Part shown: positions 1-9,318 of the stretch, one piece after another
Layout of the letters: every line of letters starts with the position of its first letter
Numbering within the stretch: the first letter of the stretch is position 1
Assembly: GCA_016861345.1 (NCBI GenBank)
Contig: BOLD01000001.1
Coordinates: 186,001 to 250,000, forward strand
DNA length: 64,000 bases
Source of the DNA: Oligoflexia bacterium
GTDB lineage: Bacteria > Bdellovibrionota > Bdellovibrionia > Bdellovibrionales > Bdellovibrionaceae
Direction of reading: 5' to 3'
Notes under the pieces: generated by a model
Told to the model about the DNA's origin: nothing
Database searches by the model: none
Seen by the model: only the letters and a program-made list of their open reading frames with translations
Position numbers and translations under genes: made by a program

Positions 1-2
1 CG

Positions 3-305
3 TTAGCCTAAGCTCTTCGCTCGGTCCTCTTGAGAAACGATTTCGTGTAATCGGATTCCGAATTTTTCATTCACAACGACAACTTCGCCACGGCCGATCA
101 GTTTTCCGTTGGCAAAAAAGTCAACAGGTTCACCAGCCATTTTATTTAATTCAATCACTGATCCGGGGCCAAGATTAAGAAGTTCCTCGATAGGAAGACG
201 GGTATTTCCCACCTCAACCTGTACGGTCAGAGGAATGCCAAGGATGCGCGCCAGATTTTCATCCTTCTCCTTTGTGGCCTCGTCTTTTTTTACTTCATCG
301 CTCAA
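3..305 (-). CDS. fliN: Flagellar motor switch protein FliN
   Basis: This encodes a FliN-type C-ring protein of about 100 residues. FliN sits at the cytoplasmic base of the flagellar motor, binds the export apparatus and takes part in switching. The C-terminal two thirds is a SpoA/FliN domain, with the family pattern of an early hydrophobic strand (LGIPLTVQVEVG), LGPGSVIEL, and a final FGIRLHEIV. I chose the TTG at 305 because AAGGAAA lies just upstream and the codon overlaps the stop of the upstream peptidase gene (TTGA), which suggests translational coupling. A GTG at 344 is possible but lies inside the upstream gene. The acidic, lysine-rich N-terminus is short. No other C-ring gene lies in the window, so the flagellar assignment rests on the domain. 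Confidence 0.88.
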   Translation of the reverse strand: MSDEVKKDEATKEKDENLARILGIPLTVQVEVGNTRLPIEELLNLGPGSVIELNKMAGEPVDFFANGKLIGRGEVVVVNEKFGIRLHEIVSQEDRAKSLG

Positions 306-2233
306 GGTATTTCCTTTGCCAGGGGCGAGGTCACAGTTGGCCACTGAGACTTCACCACGTTGGTTTCAGACTTAAATATTACCAAACTAAACTTTCCATA
401 GTGAGGAATTTTTTGTCCAAGTCTGGGTAAAAAATCAGGATGATGTGCCGAGGTCCAGGCCAGAATTTGAGTCGGCTTGGCAGGGTTGCGAAGCATTAAG
501 CTCACTGAATACTCAGATGCGGGGTAAAACATTTTGCCCACCTGTATCCCATCCTTTCGAGCTTCGATTTGAAAGTCTTTGCCCCAGTTGTTCACAAGTT
601 GGAGATGGGCATTTTCCCACCCCAGTAACCAAAACGATGCGTTTTCAGGAACTGGACGAGTGTCTGGTGAGACCACAGGTGGACGACCAAGGCTTTGTCC
701 CATTTGCATTCCAAAGTTTTCGTACTGAGAAGCGTAAACAGAAGGGGCGATAAAGTTAAGCTCACCCTCTTGCGAAAAGAAGGAGGTGTGAGAAACAGGA
801 ATTTCTTCGATGTAAAGGTGACGAAGAACATCGTGATGAGGATCAATGACAATTTTTGAAGGTTTTTTTGAAACTTTCTTTTTCCAAAGAAGCTCTTTTG
901 TTCTCAGACTGATCAGATCTTCTGCAACCAAGTTGCCTTGCTTGTCATAAAACTGAACGGGAATATTCAGGTCGTAAAGAGTTTCCTGCTTTTGTCGAAG
1001 GTAGACCTTCATCTTTCCTTGAGAGAACCAGGCTGATATCAATTCAATCTGGGGCATTCCTGTTTGATCCACCCATTGGTGAAAGAAGGATTCAAGGTGT
1101 TGGCCTGAGATTGATTCAAACGATTGTTGAATGTCCTGGAAAGAAGCTTTTTGAAACAACTTTGACTGGTAAAAATGCTGTAAGCTTTTTTGAAAAATCT
1201 CTGAACCAAAACGAACTTTGAGCATATGAAAGAACATCATGGCCTTATTGTACCCCACAGCTTGGGTGACATTGTTGTGGCGGCCATGGAATTCTCTGAG
1301 TGGGAAGTCTCGCCCTGAAGACGAATAGTCCTGATAAGCCTGAATGGCTGAGCGGCGATAGTTTGCAGCCTGTCCGGTTCGGGATTGCATTTCGTGATCA
1401 GCCATGTACGAAGTTAAGCCCTCACACCAGTTGCCCTTATCATAATCGACATAAACTGAATTTCCCCACCAGTTGTGGAGGATCTCATGAGGAAGAGAAG
1501 AGTTTAAAATAAAAGGCAATCGAATCACAGAAGGGCCAAGAAGGGTAAATCCCGGCATGCCATAGCCGGTCTCCCAAATGTTTTCAACCACAGAAAATTT
1601 CTGAAAAGGGTAAGGTGCGATGGTCTCAGAGTAGTATTTTAAATATGCCTCAGTCGCGACAAGATATTTATTGGCAAGCTCAGGGTCAGATTTTCTCAGG
1701 TAGACAAGGCTTTGATTTTTTGAGGTGACAAAAAAAGGCGCGGCAACAAAATCAATATCGAGAAGATCCTTGTCGCCCTCTTCAGTCACTAAGCTCCAGC
1801 CTTCGGGAAGATTTGCCTGCAGGCGAAATTGAAGAGTCAGGTCAGCAACATGAGGGTACCAACCCAGTCCACTGAGAAGAACTGCGCCTTGGGGGGTGAT
1901 GCTGCCCGAGAGGAGTTCTTCATTAAGGGGGTAGTTCAGAATACCTGAGTAGCGAATCAAAAGTTGTTTTTCATTTTGTAGATTCAGTTCATATTCCGCA
2001 ATTTCACCTTGCACTCGACCAGTTGGAATAAGTGTTGAGGAGAGATCCTTTGAATTTTCAATTTGAAGATTTTTATTCAAACTGAGAATGTGTCGTCCGG
2101 GTTCAGAAAAAGTCAGAAGATCTTGGGCGACAATGCGACTGAGCTCAGGCTGAATCTGAACCTTCAGTTCGTGGTGAACAGTCGGAGTAGGGGTGGCGAA
2201 GGCGATTGCTGAAAAGAATAGGCTGAGTAACAT
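302..2233 (-). CDS. Exported M1-family (gluzincin) metallopeptidase
   Basis: This is a secreted or periplasmic zinc aminopeptidase-like protein of 643 residues. The N-terminus is a signal peptide (MLLSLFFSAIAFA). The zinc site HEILH starts near residue 249, and the third ligand glutamate is in NWCEGL about 18 residues after the second histidine. The usual GAMEN exopeptidase loop is replaced by GYGMPGFTLL, which I associate with a divergent M1 subfamily. I chose the ATG at 2233 because it has GGAG six bases upstream and yields the signal peptide; longer forms run into menB. It starts 10 bases after menB and overlaps fliN, so the three are probably one transcript. Substrate unknown. Confidence 0.85.
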   Translation of the reverse strand: MLLSLFFSAIAFATPTPTVHHELKVQIQPELSRIVAQDLLTFSEPGRHILSLNKNLQIENSKDLSSTLIPTGRVQGEIAEYELNLQNEKQLLIRYSGILNYPLNEELLSGSITPQGAVLLSGLGWYPHVADLTLQFRLQANLPEGWSLVTEEGDKDLLDIDFVAAPFFVTSKNQSLVYLRKSDPELANKYLVATEAYLKYYSETIAPYPFQKFSVVENIWETGYGMPGFTLLGPSVIRLPFILNSSLPHEILHNWWGNSVYVDYDKGNWCEGLTSYMADHEMQSRTGQAANYRRSAIQAYQDYSSSGRDFPLREFHGRHNNVTQAVGYNKAMMFFHMLKVRFGSEIFQKSLQHFYQSKLFQKASFQDIQQSFESISGQHLESFFHQWVDQTGMPQIELISAWFSQGKMKVYLRQKQETLYDLNIPVQFYDKQGNLVAEDLISLRTKELLWKKKVSKKPSKIVIDPHHDVLRHLYIEEIPVSHTSFFSQEGELNFIAPSVYASQYENFGMQMGQSLGRPPVVSPDTRPVPENASFWLLGWENAHLQLVNNWGKDFQIEARKDGIQVGKMFYPASEYSVSLMLRNPAKPTQILAWTSAHHPDFLPRLGQKIPHYGKFSLVIFKSETNVVKSQWPTVTSPLAKEIP

Positions 2234-2243
2234 TTGAATTCTC

Positions 2244-3164
2244 CTAGTAGTGCCAAGGAAATCGGTTGAAGTCTTTATCGCGTTTTTCAACGAAAGAGTT
2301 TCTTCCCTCAACGGCTTCTTCAGTCCCGTAGGCTAACCGAGTCGCTTCACCGGCAAAAATTTGCTGGCCCACAAGACCGTCATCAATCAAGTTAAATCCA
2401 AATTTGAGCATCCGCATGGCAGTTGGGGACTTGGAATTCATTTCGCGGGCCCACTCAAGGGCGACTTTTTCTAAATCCTTGTGGGGAATAACGGCGTTGA
2501 CCATTCCCATCTCAAAAGCTTCTTGGGCGGAATAGTTCCTTCCAAGGAAAAAGATTTCTCGTGCTCGCTTTTGACCGACTTGACGGGCGAGATAAGCAGA
2601 CCCATACCCAGAATCAAAACTGGCCACGTCAGGATCAGTTTGCTTAAAAATGGCGTGCTCTTTTGAGGCCAGAGTCAGATCACAGACAACATGAAGCGAG
2701 TGTCCTCCGCCAACTGCCCAGCCAGGGACAAGGGCGACAACGACCTTGGGCATAAAGCGAATGAGGCGCTGAACTTCTAAAATATGAAGTCTTCCTAGAC
2801 GAGCAAGATCCATTTTGTTTGGGGTTTGTGTCTGAGACGGATTTTGAGTTTCGTACTTGTACCCATCTTTTCCCCGAATGTGTTGATCTCCGCCTGAGCA
2901 AAATGCCCAGCCCCCATCTTTTGGTGAGGGTCCATTGCCAGTGAGTAAGACAACGCCCACATCGGGACTTTGCCTTGCGTGATCCAGAGCCAAGTAAAGT
3001 TCATCAACGGTGTGGGGGCGAAAGGCATTTCGTTTTTCGGGGCGGTTAATGGCGATACGAACGGTGCCTTGGTCTTTTGCCCGATGGTAGGTGATATCAG
3101 TGAATTGAAAATCAGGTACGACAGTCCAAAGATCGGGGTTGAAAATATCAGAAACTTTATCCAA
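2244..3164 (-). CDS. menB: 1,4-dihydroxy-2-naphthoyl-CoA synthase MenB
   Basis: MenB is a crotonase-fold enzyme that closes the naphthoquinone ring in menaquinone synthesis, converting o-succinylbenzoyl-CoA to 1,4-dihydroxy-2-naphthoyl-CoA in the cytoplasm. The protein of about 306 residues has the crotonase signature RPEKRNAFRPHTVDEL, the oxyanion-hole region WAFCSGGDQHIRG, and VPGWAVGGGHSLHVVCDLT. The C-terminal part closes with NRFPWHY, as in other MenB proteins. The TTG at 3164 has a strong AAGGAGG site upstream and gives the usual length; an upstream start at 3221 adds 19 residues without family support. Menaquinone would be the quinone for the respiratory genes near 52-57 kb. No other men gene is visible here. 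Confidence 0.93.
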   Translation of the reverse strand: MDKVSDIFNPDLWTVVPDFQFTDITYHRAKDQGTVRIAINRPEKRNAFRPHTVDELYLALDHARQSPDVGVVLLTGNGPSPKDGGWAFCSGGDQHIRGKDGYKYETQNPSQTQTPNKMDLARLGRLHILEVQRLIRFMPKVVVALVPGWAVGGGHSLHVVCDLTLASKEHAIFKQTDPDVASFDSGYGSAYLARQVGQKRAREIFFLGRNYSAQEAFEMGMVNAVIPHKDLEKVALEWAREMNSKSPTAMRMLKFGFNLIDDGLVGQQIFAGEATRLAYGTEEAVEGRNSFVEKRDKDFNRFPWHY

Positions 3165-3234
3165 GGAGACCCTCCTTAAAAAGGACGGAGGGACTATGTC
3201 AGTTTCTGGTTGAGTTGGCAATGAAATTCGGGAC

Positions 3235-4839
3235 TTATCCCTCGGCAGCCCATCCTAAAAGAACGGCTCCCCAGCGGTGTCCTTTCACATAAAATGGAAC
3301 GGTCATTGCATTCAACACGGCCCCTGTATCTCGGGGGTAAGTTTGAACAAGGAATTCGTTTCGACTTTCAGGGGTTTCTGACAGTTGGCAGCCAGCGGAC
3401 TCAAAACCAGATCGATTGGATTTAAAGCTGACATTCATGGCCTTATCTCCAAGACCGACTCGGGCTCCGCGGACAAGGACGTTGTTGTCATGAAAGAAAC
3501 GCTTGATTCGATTACCGGCAAGGTCTTTGGCTTGGTCTCCGGTCCAATCTTGACAGAAATTGCTATTGTGAATGGGCGCATAAGCATTCAGATCAATTAA
3601 GAGGGCAAATGTTAACTTCTCTTCTCGGCCCTTTATTTCGTCCATGATGTTTTGTAGAGCTTTGTCGATTTGAAGATCGTATCCCGCCATATATTTGGGT
3701 GGGGTAAAGCCTTCAGCGGGGACATTAGAAACATTAAAGAGGTGTCTTAAATCCTGTATGCGATGACCTTTGATCTCCTCATATCGAAACTGAATACAGT
3801 CATTTAGTGAAATTTGATTTGAATCAATGGCCTCATTAAAAATTGCCTCGCAGCGATCTCGCAATTCTCGAGCCAAGGTAAGGCTGTGGTGAAAAAAAGT
3901 TCCCGTATCATACTGGCCAAAATAGCTGTAGGAAGTTTCGGTCATACTTGAAAGAAATTGCGTCGCCGTGTTGAGTTCGTTAATTTCTGAACGAACTGTC
4001 GAAACGGCCTCTGCCGCAACCTTCATATCTTGATATGCGGTTTCCACTTCCGATAAGTGTTGAGAGAGCGAATTCTTAATTGTATCAATACTACTGTTTG
4101 AAGAACTCACAAGCATTAAAATTTGCTCAACCGTTTGACCCACTTTGAGAATATCTTCAGAGCTTGCTTGAACCAAGCTCTTGCTAATATCAATCGATTT
4201 TCGTGTGGGCTCCAACTCGTTCATCACATCATTCAGTACTTGAAAAATTTCTTTAGTTTGACCGGCAGTGCTTTCAGCCAGGTTTCGGACCTCTTGGGCT
4301 ACTACGCTAAAGCCTTTGCCGTGCTCTCCGGCTCGAGCGGCTTCAACGGCGGCATTAAAAGCGAGTAGTTTTGTCTGAAAGGCAATTTCTTCAACAACAT
4401 GACTGACTTTACTGATTTGCTCAATTTTTGTGATCAGCGTGAGTAGGCGTTGGTAGGTCTCGTGCATTTGTGTACTTAATGCCTCTGCAGTTCCAAAAGC
4501 TTGAGTTCCAATATTCATACTATCTTGCGACAAAGTGGCCACTTGTTGGGCGTAGTTGTCGTACTCTTTCGCCACTTCAGTAACGTTTTGGATTGTGTCT
4601 TTCATGTGATGGTGAAGTTGCTCAGTGCTTTTAAATGTTTTATCAATCAAGTCATAGGTTTGATTTGTGTTTTTTGTAATGAGATTCAAACGTAGAGAGC
4701 TTTTTGCGGCGCTGACCGCCGTTTTTGTCATTGAGTCTTGAAGTGTAACTAAGAGCTCCCGCAGGGGCCCTTGAAGAGTTTCTATACCATCCGAAATCGT
4801 AGTTCGAGCTTTTTTAAATATTTTCAGAATACTTGTCAT
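3235..4839 (-). CDS. Soluble methyl-accepting chemotaxis protein with C-terminal sensor-like domain
   Basis: This chemoreceptor has no transmembrane segment or signal peptide, so it should act in the cytoplasm. The coiled-coil signalling hairpin occupies the N-terminal half; its tip contains [20 protein letters not shown] and [13 protein letters not shown]. The C-terminal 200 residues form a separate domain with [21 protein letters not shown] and [15 protein letters not shown], resembling the cytoplasmic PAS/Cache-like modules found behind MCP tips. The order signalling-then-sensing is the reverse of classical receptors. The ATG at 4839 is used; an in-frame TTG at 4848 is possible, and neither has a clear ribosome site. 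The gene stands alone upstream of menB, away from the che cluster at 60-64 kb. Its ligand cannot be told. Confidence 0.85.
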   Translation of the reverse strand: MTSILKIFKKARTTISDGIETLQGPLRELLVTLQDSMTKTAVSAAKSSLRLNLITKNTNQTYDLIDKTFKSTEQLHHHMKDTIQNVTEVAKEYDNYAQQVATLSQDSMNIGTQAFGTAEALSTQMHETYQRLLTLITKIEQISKVSHVVEEIAFQTKLLAFNAAVEAARAGEHGKGFSVVAQEVRNLAESTAGQTKEIFQVLNDVMNELEPTRKSIDISKSLVQASSEDILKVGQTVEQILMLVSSSNSSIDTIKNSLSQHLSEVETAYQDMKVAAEAVSTVRSEINELNTATQFLSSMTETSYSYFGQYDTGTFFHHSLTLARELRDRCEAIFNEAIDSNQISLNDCIQFRYEEIKGHRIQDLRHLFNVSNVPAEGFTPPKYMAGYDLQIDKALQNIMDEIKGREEKLTFALLIDLNAYAPIHNSNFCQDWTGDQAKDLAGNRIKRFFHDNNVLVRGARVGLGDKAMNVSFKSNRSGFESAGCQLSETPESRNEFLVQTYPRDTGAVLNAMTVPFYVKGHRWGAVLLGWAAEG

Positions 4840-4918
4840 ACGTGGCAATTGTCGGAGTAAAACAAAGTTTATTTAAGTCCAGTCCACAGGGCTTGAGGTA
4901 TAACTAGATCAAGGTGTG

Positions 4919-5596
4919 ATGTATCAAGTGGCGAAGTCAATTGAGTATTTAAAGACCGTGGATCATAATAATCCGATGATTGACTTCCCAAATCCAAGAT
5001 TAACAACCGCAGAGGGTTTAGTTGCCGTAGGGGGCAACTTGAAAGTTGAGACCTTAGTTGCGGCCTATTCAAAGGGGATATTTCCCTGGCCCCAAGAGGG
5101 CTATCCCATGCTCTGGTTTTGCCCTGATCCCAGAGGGGTTTTAGATTTTCATGATTTTCATGTACCAACAAGTTTAAAGAAATTTGAAAAAAAGCATCCA
5201 AATTGGAAAGTGACAACCAATCAAGCTTTCCCAGAAGTGATTCGACAATGTCGACTTCAAAAAAGACCCGGTCAAAGTGGAACTTGGATTTCAAAAGAGA
5301 TTCAGGCGGCCTATATCAAGTTTTTTGAGGCAGGTTTTGTTCTCAGTCTTGAAGTCTGGGATGGTGATGAGCTGATTGGTGGCATTTACGGAGTTCTGCT
5401 CAAAGGTCTTTTTAGCGGTGAGAGTATGTTTTATAAGAGGGATAATGCCTCTAAAATTGCCTTCTGGAAAATAGTGGAGCATTTAAAATCACTGGGGCAT
5501 CAGTGGATGGATATTCAAATGGTGACTTCGGTAACAAAAGCCTTTGGAGGGAAATACATTCCTCGAGAGGAATTCTTAAGGCGATTGGGAATCTAG
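4919..5596 (+). CDS. aat: Leucyl/phenylalanyl-tRNA--protein transferase
   Basis: Aat moves Leu or Phe from aminoacyl-tRNA onto N-terminal Lys or Arg of proteins, creating an N-degron for ClpS/ClpAP in the cytoplasm. The 225-residue protein has the family landmarks: EGLVAVGGNL, YSKGIFPWP, MLWFCPDPRGVL, GLFSGESMFY and DIQMVTSVTKAFGGKYIPR. The length matches the family. I used the ATG at 4919, just behind AAGG; a GTG sits one codon earlier. Residues before FPNPRLTTAEG are a little longer than in E. coli, so a later start at 4976 cannot be excluded. It is divergent from the MCP gene, with only about 80 bases between starts. Confidence 0.95.
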   Translation: MYQVAKSIEYLKTVDHNNPMIDFPNPRLTTAEGLVAVGGNLKVETLVAAYSKGIFPWPQEGYPMLWFCPDPRGVLDFHDFHVPTSLKKFEKKHPNWKVTTNQAFPEVIRQCRLQKRPGQSGTWISKEIQAAYIKFFEAGFVLSLEVWDGDELIGGIYGVLLKGLFSGESMFYKRDNASKIAFWKIVEHLKSLGHQWMDIQMVTSVTKAFGGKYIPREEFLRRLGI

Positions 5597-5717
5597 ATTT
5601 TCTTTATTGAGTTTTTAATATTGTGTGAAAGTTTTGGTCGATGATTATCATATTGAGACATGTTCCTGGACTTTATTCCCTTGACCTAATTCCGATAGTT
5701 ATAATGGAGGGATGAGC

Positions 5718-6020
5718 ATGAGTGCAGATCGATTTCCAACAAAAGAAAAGGCTTCTATCGAAATTTATGGTCGATCAGGAACGACGATTGCGAACCTAAA
5801 AAATCTTTCACAAACCGGAGCTTGTCTTGAATATGAAGATTCAGAGTTTCAATTGTCAGAAGGGGATTTGATCCGAATGACAGTTTTTTTGAAGTCGATT
5901 AATCGAAAACATCGAGTCAATGCTGAAGTTGTATGGAAAAATGGCAGTGAATCAGGTATCCAATTTATTAGTCAAGACCAGTTACTCGATAAGATTGTGA
6001 CAAAGGACGCTGATTCATGA
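5718..6020 (+). CDS. PilZ domain protein (single domain)
   Basis: A small cytoplasmic protein of 100 residues consisting almost entirely of one PilZ domain, the c-di-GMP binding fold that controls motility and surface behaviour. The second motif NLSQTGA (N-x-S-x-x-G) is intact. The first motif is degenerate: DRFPTK gives R-x-x-x-K rather than R-x-x-x-R, so ligand binding may be weak or absent. I chose the second of two close ATGs (5718) because GGAGGG lies seven bases upstream; the first at 5712 directly abuts that site. It converges on another PilZ gene, with 22 bases between stops. A TTGACC and a TATAAT lie upstream but are only 13 bases apart. Confidence 0.82.
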   Translation: MSADRFPTKEKASIEIYGRSGTTIANLKNLSQTGACLEYEDSEFQLSEGDLIRMTVFLKSINRKHRVNAEVVWKNGSESGIQFISQDQLLDKIVTKDADS

Positions 6021-6042
6021 AGCGGGCTAGTGAAAGATCAAC

Positions 6043-6528
6043 TTACCACTCCCAATTCATCATGAAATAAAATGAAATCAACCAAAGTGCGAAGAAGAAA
6101 ATAGGGATTATTTTTTGGACAAGTGGATTTGGTTTTCTGTTTTCTTGAAGATTCTTCAGTTGTTGATCTCGAATTTTAAGTGCCAATCCCTGAGCGAGAA
6201 TAATTCTCTGGGGCATATCCATTTTATAAAACTTTACTCCAACCAGGAGTTCACTAGACCCCATGGGTTCCAAGCGAGTGACCAGGGAATAGCAGGCCAT
6301 TCTTTCTTGTCCTGGGATCTCGTATTCAATTTTGATAATTTCGCCAACGGTGGGGCAAAGGTCCGAGGGTGCGGTAAAAGCTAGTCCCGTTAATGAAATA
6401 TTTTTGATTTCTGTGCCTTCCTCCCAGGGAATTTGTTGGGGACCAGCAACGCGGATCAGCGTATTATCTTGGGGCTGTAAGATATAACGTGGTGCTCTAG
6501 CATGATATCTGGCAAGATTTCCTGTCAT
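6043..6528 (-). CDS. PilZ domain protein with C-terminal membrane anchor
   Basis: A 161-residue PilZ protein whose C-terminus (IIPIFFFALWLISFYFMM) is one hydrophobic segment, so the PilZ domain should be tethered to the cytoplasmic membrane by its tail. Both c-di-GMP motifs are present: RYHAR near the N-terminus and NISLTG about 35 residues later. This contrasts with the neighbouring PilZ gene, whose first motif is degenerate. The ATG at 6528 places RYHAR close to the start, as is typical; a GTG at 6567 would add 13 residues, and neither start has a convincing ribosome site. It is divergent from ppk1. A role in c-di-GMP signalling at the membrane is inferred from the domain only. Confidence 0.8.
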   Translation of the reverse strand: MTGNLARYHARAPRYILQPQDNTLIRVAGPQQIPWEEGTEIKNISLTGLAFTAPSDLCPTVGEIIKIEYEIPGQERMACYSLVTRLEPMGSSELLVGVKFYKMDMPQRIILAQGLALKIRDQQLKNLQENRKPNPLVQKIIPIFFFALWLISFYFMMNWEW

Positions 6529-6634
6529 ACAAAAATGTATCGGCCAAAGTCCAGGTTTACTTAACACAGCAAAGGGAAAAACAATCGTCTTCTTCGATTG
6601 TTTTTTATCAAGATTGTCCTAGAATGAGTCACTT

Positions 6635-8815
6635 ATGATGTCTGCAAAAATGGGAAGTCCAAAAGGCACAACAAAAAAGCGAGTGGGTCGAAAACCAAAA
6701 GTGATCGAGCACCCCCTTTCTTCAGAAACTGAATTCACCAATCGAGAAATTGGATGGCTGAATTTTAACAAAAGGGTGCTCTTTGAAGTGGAAGATTCTC
6801 GAACACCCTTGCTCGAGCGACTTCGATTTCTGAGCATCGTGAATTCAAATTTAGACGAGTTTTTTATGAAACGGGTCGGCGGACTGAAAAGGCAGGTTGC
6901 CTTTGGTGTGACCTCGAAATCTTCAGATGGAAAAACTCCCCAGCAGCAGCTCGTTGAGATTCGAACCCATGTGCTTCAAATGGTCAAAGATCAGGGACAT
7001 GTCTTTTCAAAAGTTTTAAAGCCTGCTTTGAAAGAAAAAGGCATTGTTCTTCTGAAATGGAAAGAATTGACAACAAAAGAAAAAGAGCAGGCGCAAAAAT
7101 ATTATTTGAAAAATGTTTTCCCGGTGTTGACGCCGCTTTCGGTTGATCCCGGACATCCTTTTCCATTTTTATCAAATTTGTCGACTTCCCTTGGTGTTAC
7201 GCTCAAGCATCCAGACCGCGATGAAAAACTTTTTGCTCGCGTGAAAATCCCCCAGGTTCTTCATCAGTGGGTCCGTCTGGAAACGGACAAAAAGAATGAG
7301 TACCGATTTGTGAGCTTAGTTGAGCTCATTAAAGAAAATCTGCATGATCTTTTTCCAGCGCTTCAGGTTTTAAACGTCATGCCCTTTCGAATTACAAGAA
7401 ATGCGGACATTTCAAGAGATGAAGAAGATGCCGAAGACCTTCTCTCGATGATTGAAGAGGAGCTCAGGCTAAGACGATTTGCAGAGGTTGTGCGTCTTGA
7501 GCATGGTCCCAAGCCAGATCCTTGGATGCTCAAATTTCTTCAAGAAGAATTAGAGCTCACAGAAGAATACATTTATGAACTACCAGAAGAGCTGGATCTC
7601 GATTACCGAGGACTTCAGGTTATTTCAGATTTAAAAATTCCTGATCTTTCTTTTGAAAAATGGGTCCCAGCTGTGCCTCATGCCTTTTTAGACGAGGACC
7701 CGACCCAAATCTTTAATGTGATTCGTTATCATGATCATTTAGTTCATCATCCCTATGAAAGTTTCACAGCTACGGTTGAAAAGTTGATTCGATCAGCGGC
7801 AGATGATCCCAAAGTTGTGGCGATTAAGATGACGCTTTATCGCACGGGGGATAATAGTCCTTTTATCAAGTCATTGATTCGAGCTGCTGAAAGTGGAAAG
7901 CAAGTGGTCTGTCTTGTTGAACTCAAAGCAAGATTTGATGAAGAAAGAAACATATACTGGGCCCAAGAGCTTGAGAACGCCGGAGTTCACGTGGTGTACG
8001 GAGTAGTCGGTTTAAAAACTCATGCAAAAACAACCTTGGTTGTACGCCAAGAAACCGAAGGTCTAAAATGCTACGCTCATATAGGCACAGGAAACTACAA
8101 TGTCGGAACATCGCGCTTTTATACGGATCTGGGTTTGCTCACCGCCAGAGATGAAATCACATCGGAATTGGTTGAGTTTTTTCATTACTTAACAGGGCGG
8201 TCACTGAAAAATAATTATCAACACTTGATTGTGGCTCCTGTGAACATGTTTCAAAAGTTTCGATGGATGATTGATCGTGAGGCTGAGAATGCCAGGGCAG
8301 GAAAGCCTGCACACATTTTTGCGAAGATGAACAATATGGAAGAAAATGATATCTCCATGGCTCTTTACAATGCCTCTCAACATGGGGTTACGATTGACCT
8401 GTTGGTTCGGGGTTTTTGCTGTTTACGGCCTCGGGTACGGGGATTAAGTGAAAAAATTCGTGTATATTCAGCCATTGGTCGATTCTTGGAGCATTCAAGA
8501 TTATTTTATTTTAGAAATGGGGTGCAAGATCCCATTGATGGTGAATTTTATATTGGTTCTGCGGATTGGATGTATCGCAATTTGCACGCCCGGGTTGAAT
8601 GTGTAGTGCCGATTTATGATCGGGGATTAAAAGAAAAACTGTGGGAGGTCATTCAGCTTCACTTGAATGACCAGCGGCAAACCTGGGAGATGAACTCTGA
8701 AGGGGCCTATGTGCAACGTCGCGGGGCTGAGTTCGGAGTGCAGCAGTTGTTGATGAGTCAAGCCCGACAGCGAGCCGTGATGGTTGAAGATGATGCGGGA
8801 GAGTCGCACTCATGA
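6635..8815 (+). CDS. ppk1: Polyphosphate kinase 1
   Basis: PPK1 makes inorganic polyphosphate from ATP, reversibly, through a phosphohistidine intermediate. The 726-residue protein has the whole family layout: an N-terminal domain starting FTNREIGWLNFNKRVL, and the catalytic PLD-like core with KTHAK (His463) and YAHIGTGNYN (His482). Those two histidines are 19 residues apart, as in E. coli PPK. The C-terminus carries FYIGSADWMYRNLHARVE. The first 30 residues are a basic tail not usual in the family. It overlaps sixA by ATGA and faces ppx, so synthesis and breakdown genes lie together, about 3.7 kb from phoU-phoB-phoR. Confidence 0.97.
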   Translation: MMSAKMGSPKGTTKKRVGRKPKVIEHPLSSETEFTNREIGWLNFNKRVLFEVEDSRTPLLERLRFLSIVNSNLDEFFMKRVGGLKRQVAFGVTSKSSDGKTPQQQLVEIRTHVLQMVKDQGHVFSKVLKPALKEKGIVLLKWKELTTKEKEQAQKYYLKNVFPVLTPLSVDPGHPFPFLSNLSTSLGVTLKHPDRDEKLFARVKIPQVLHQWVRLETDKKNEYRFVSLVELIKENLHDLFPALQVLNVMPFRITRNADISRDEEDAEDLLSMIEEELRLRRFAEVVRLEHGPKPDPWMLKFLQEELELTEEYIYELPEELDLDYRGLQVISDLKIPDLSFEKWVPAVPHAFLDEDPTQIFNVIRYHDHLVHHPYESFTATVEKLIRSAADDPKVVAIKMTLYRTGDNSPFIKSLIRAAESGKQVVCLVELKARFDEERNIYWAQELENAGVHVVYGVVGLKTHAKTTLVVRQETEGLKCYAHIGTGNYNVGTSRFYTDLGLLTARDEITSELVEFFHYLTGRSLKNNYQHLIVAPVNMFQKFRWMIDREAENARAGKPAHIFAKMNNMEENDISMALYNASQHGVTIDLLVRGFCCLRPRVRGLSEKIRVYSAIGRFLEHSRLFYFRNGVQDPIDGEFYIGSADWMYRNLHARVECVVPIYDRGLKEKLWEVIQLHLNDQRQTWEMNSEGAYVQRRGAEFGVQQLLMSQARQRAVMVEDDAGESHS

Positions 8816-9318
8816 AGTTGATTTTGTTTCGACATGGTTTGGCTGTTGAGCGAGAGGCCTTTTTTTTAAAAAATCCAGATGATTCGCAGCGCCCTCTCGT
8901 TCCCAAGGGACGAGCGCGAACGAGGATGATGGGTCAGATACTACAAAAACGACTGGCCAAAGTGGACATGGTTGTGACATCTCCTTACCTTCGATCTCTA
9001 GAGACAGCGAAAATTCTCGGTCAAATTTTAAAACCCACAAGTTTTCATGAAAGTGTCGAACTCATTCCCTCGGGACCACCTCAGGCTTTTGCAGCTTGGC
9101 TAAAATCAAAAGCGGGAGCAGCGACGACTATCGTGGCTGTGGGGCATGAGCCCCAACTCTCGCTTTTTGCAACTTGGAGCTTAAGTGGGTATCTCGAGTC
9201 TTTTATTGAGCTGAAAAAAAGTGGAGCCATTTGTCTGGCTGTTGAAAATTTTGAAGAGTACGGGCCCAAATCTGCAGAGCTCAAATGGCATTTGCAGCCT
9301 CAATTTTTTGAGGGGTAG
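8812..9318 (+). CDS. sixA: SixA-like phosphohistidine phosphatase
   Basis: A 168-residue histidine-phosphatase (phosphoglycerate-mutase fold) protein of SixA size. The catalytic RHG is at residues 7-9 (His8) and the second histidine is in VGHEP (His112). SixA removes phosphate from phosphohistidine, classically on phosphotransfer domains. The ATG overlaps the ppk1 stop (ATGA), so it is translationally coupled to polyphosphate kinase. Since PPK1 works through phosphohistidines, a role in polyphosphate control is an attractive inference, but not shown by the sequence. The stop abuts the stop of the convergent ppx gene. Confidence 0.88.
   Translation: MKLILFRHGLAVEREAFFLKNPDDSQRPLVPKGRARTRMMGQILQKRLAKVDMVVTSPYLRSLETAKILGQILKPTSFHESVELIPSGPPQAFAAWLKSKAGAATTIVAVGHEPQLSLFATWSLSGYLESFIELKKSGAICLAVENFEEYGPKSAELKWHLQPQFFEG

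Noticed and set aside
5683..5705. TTGACC and TATAAT upstream of the first PilZ gene
   Set aside because: The spacing is only about 13 bases, too short for a sigma-70 promoter, and TATAAT runs straight into the ribosome site.
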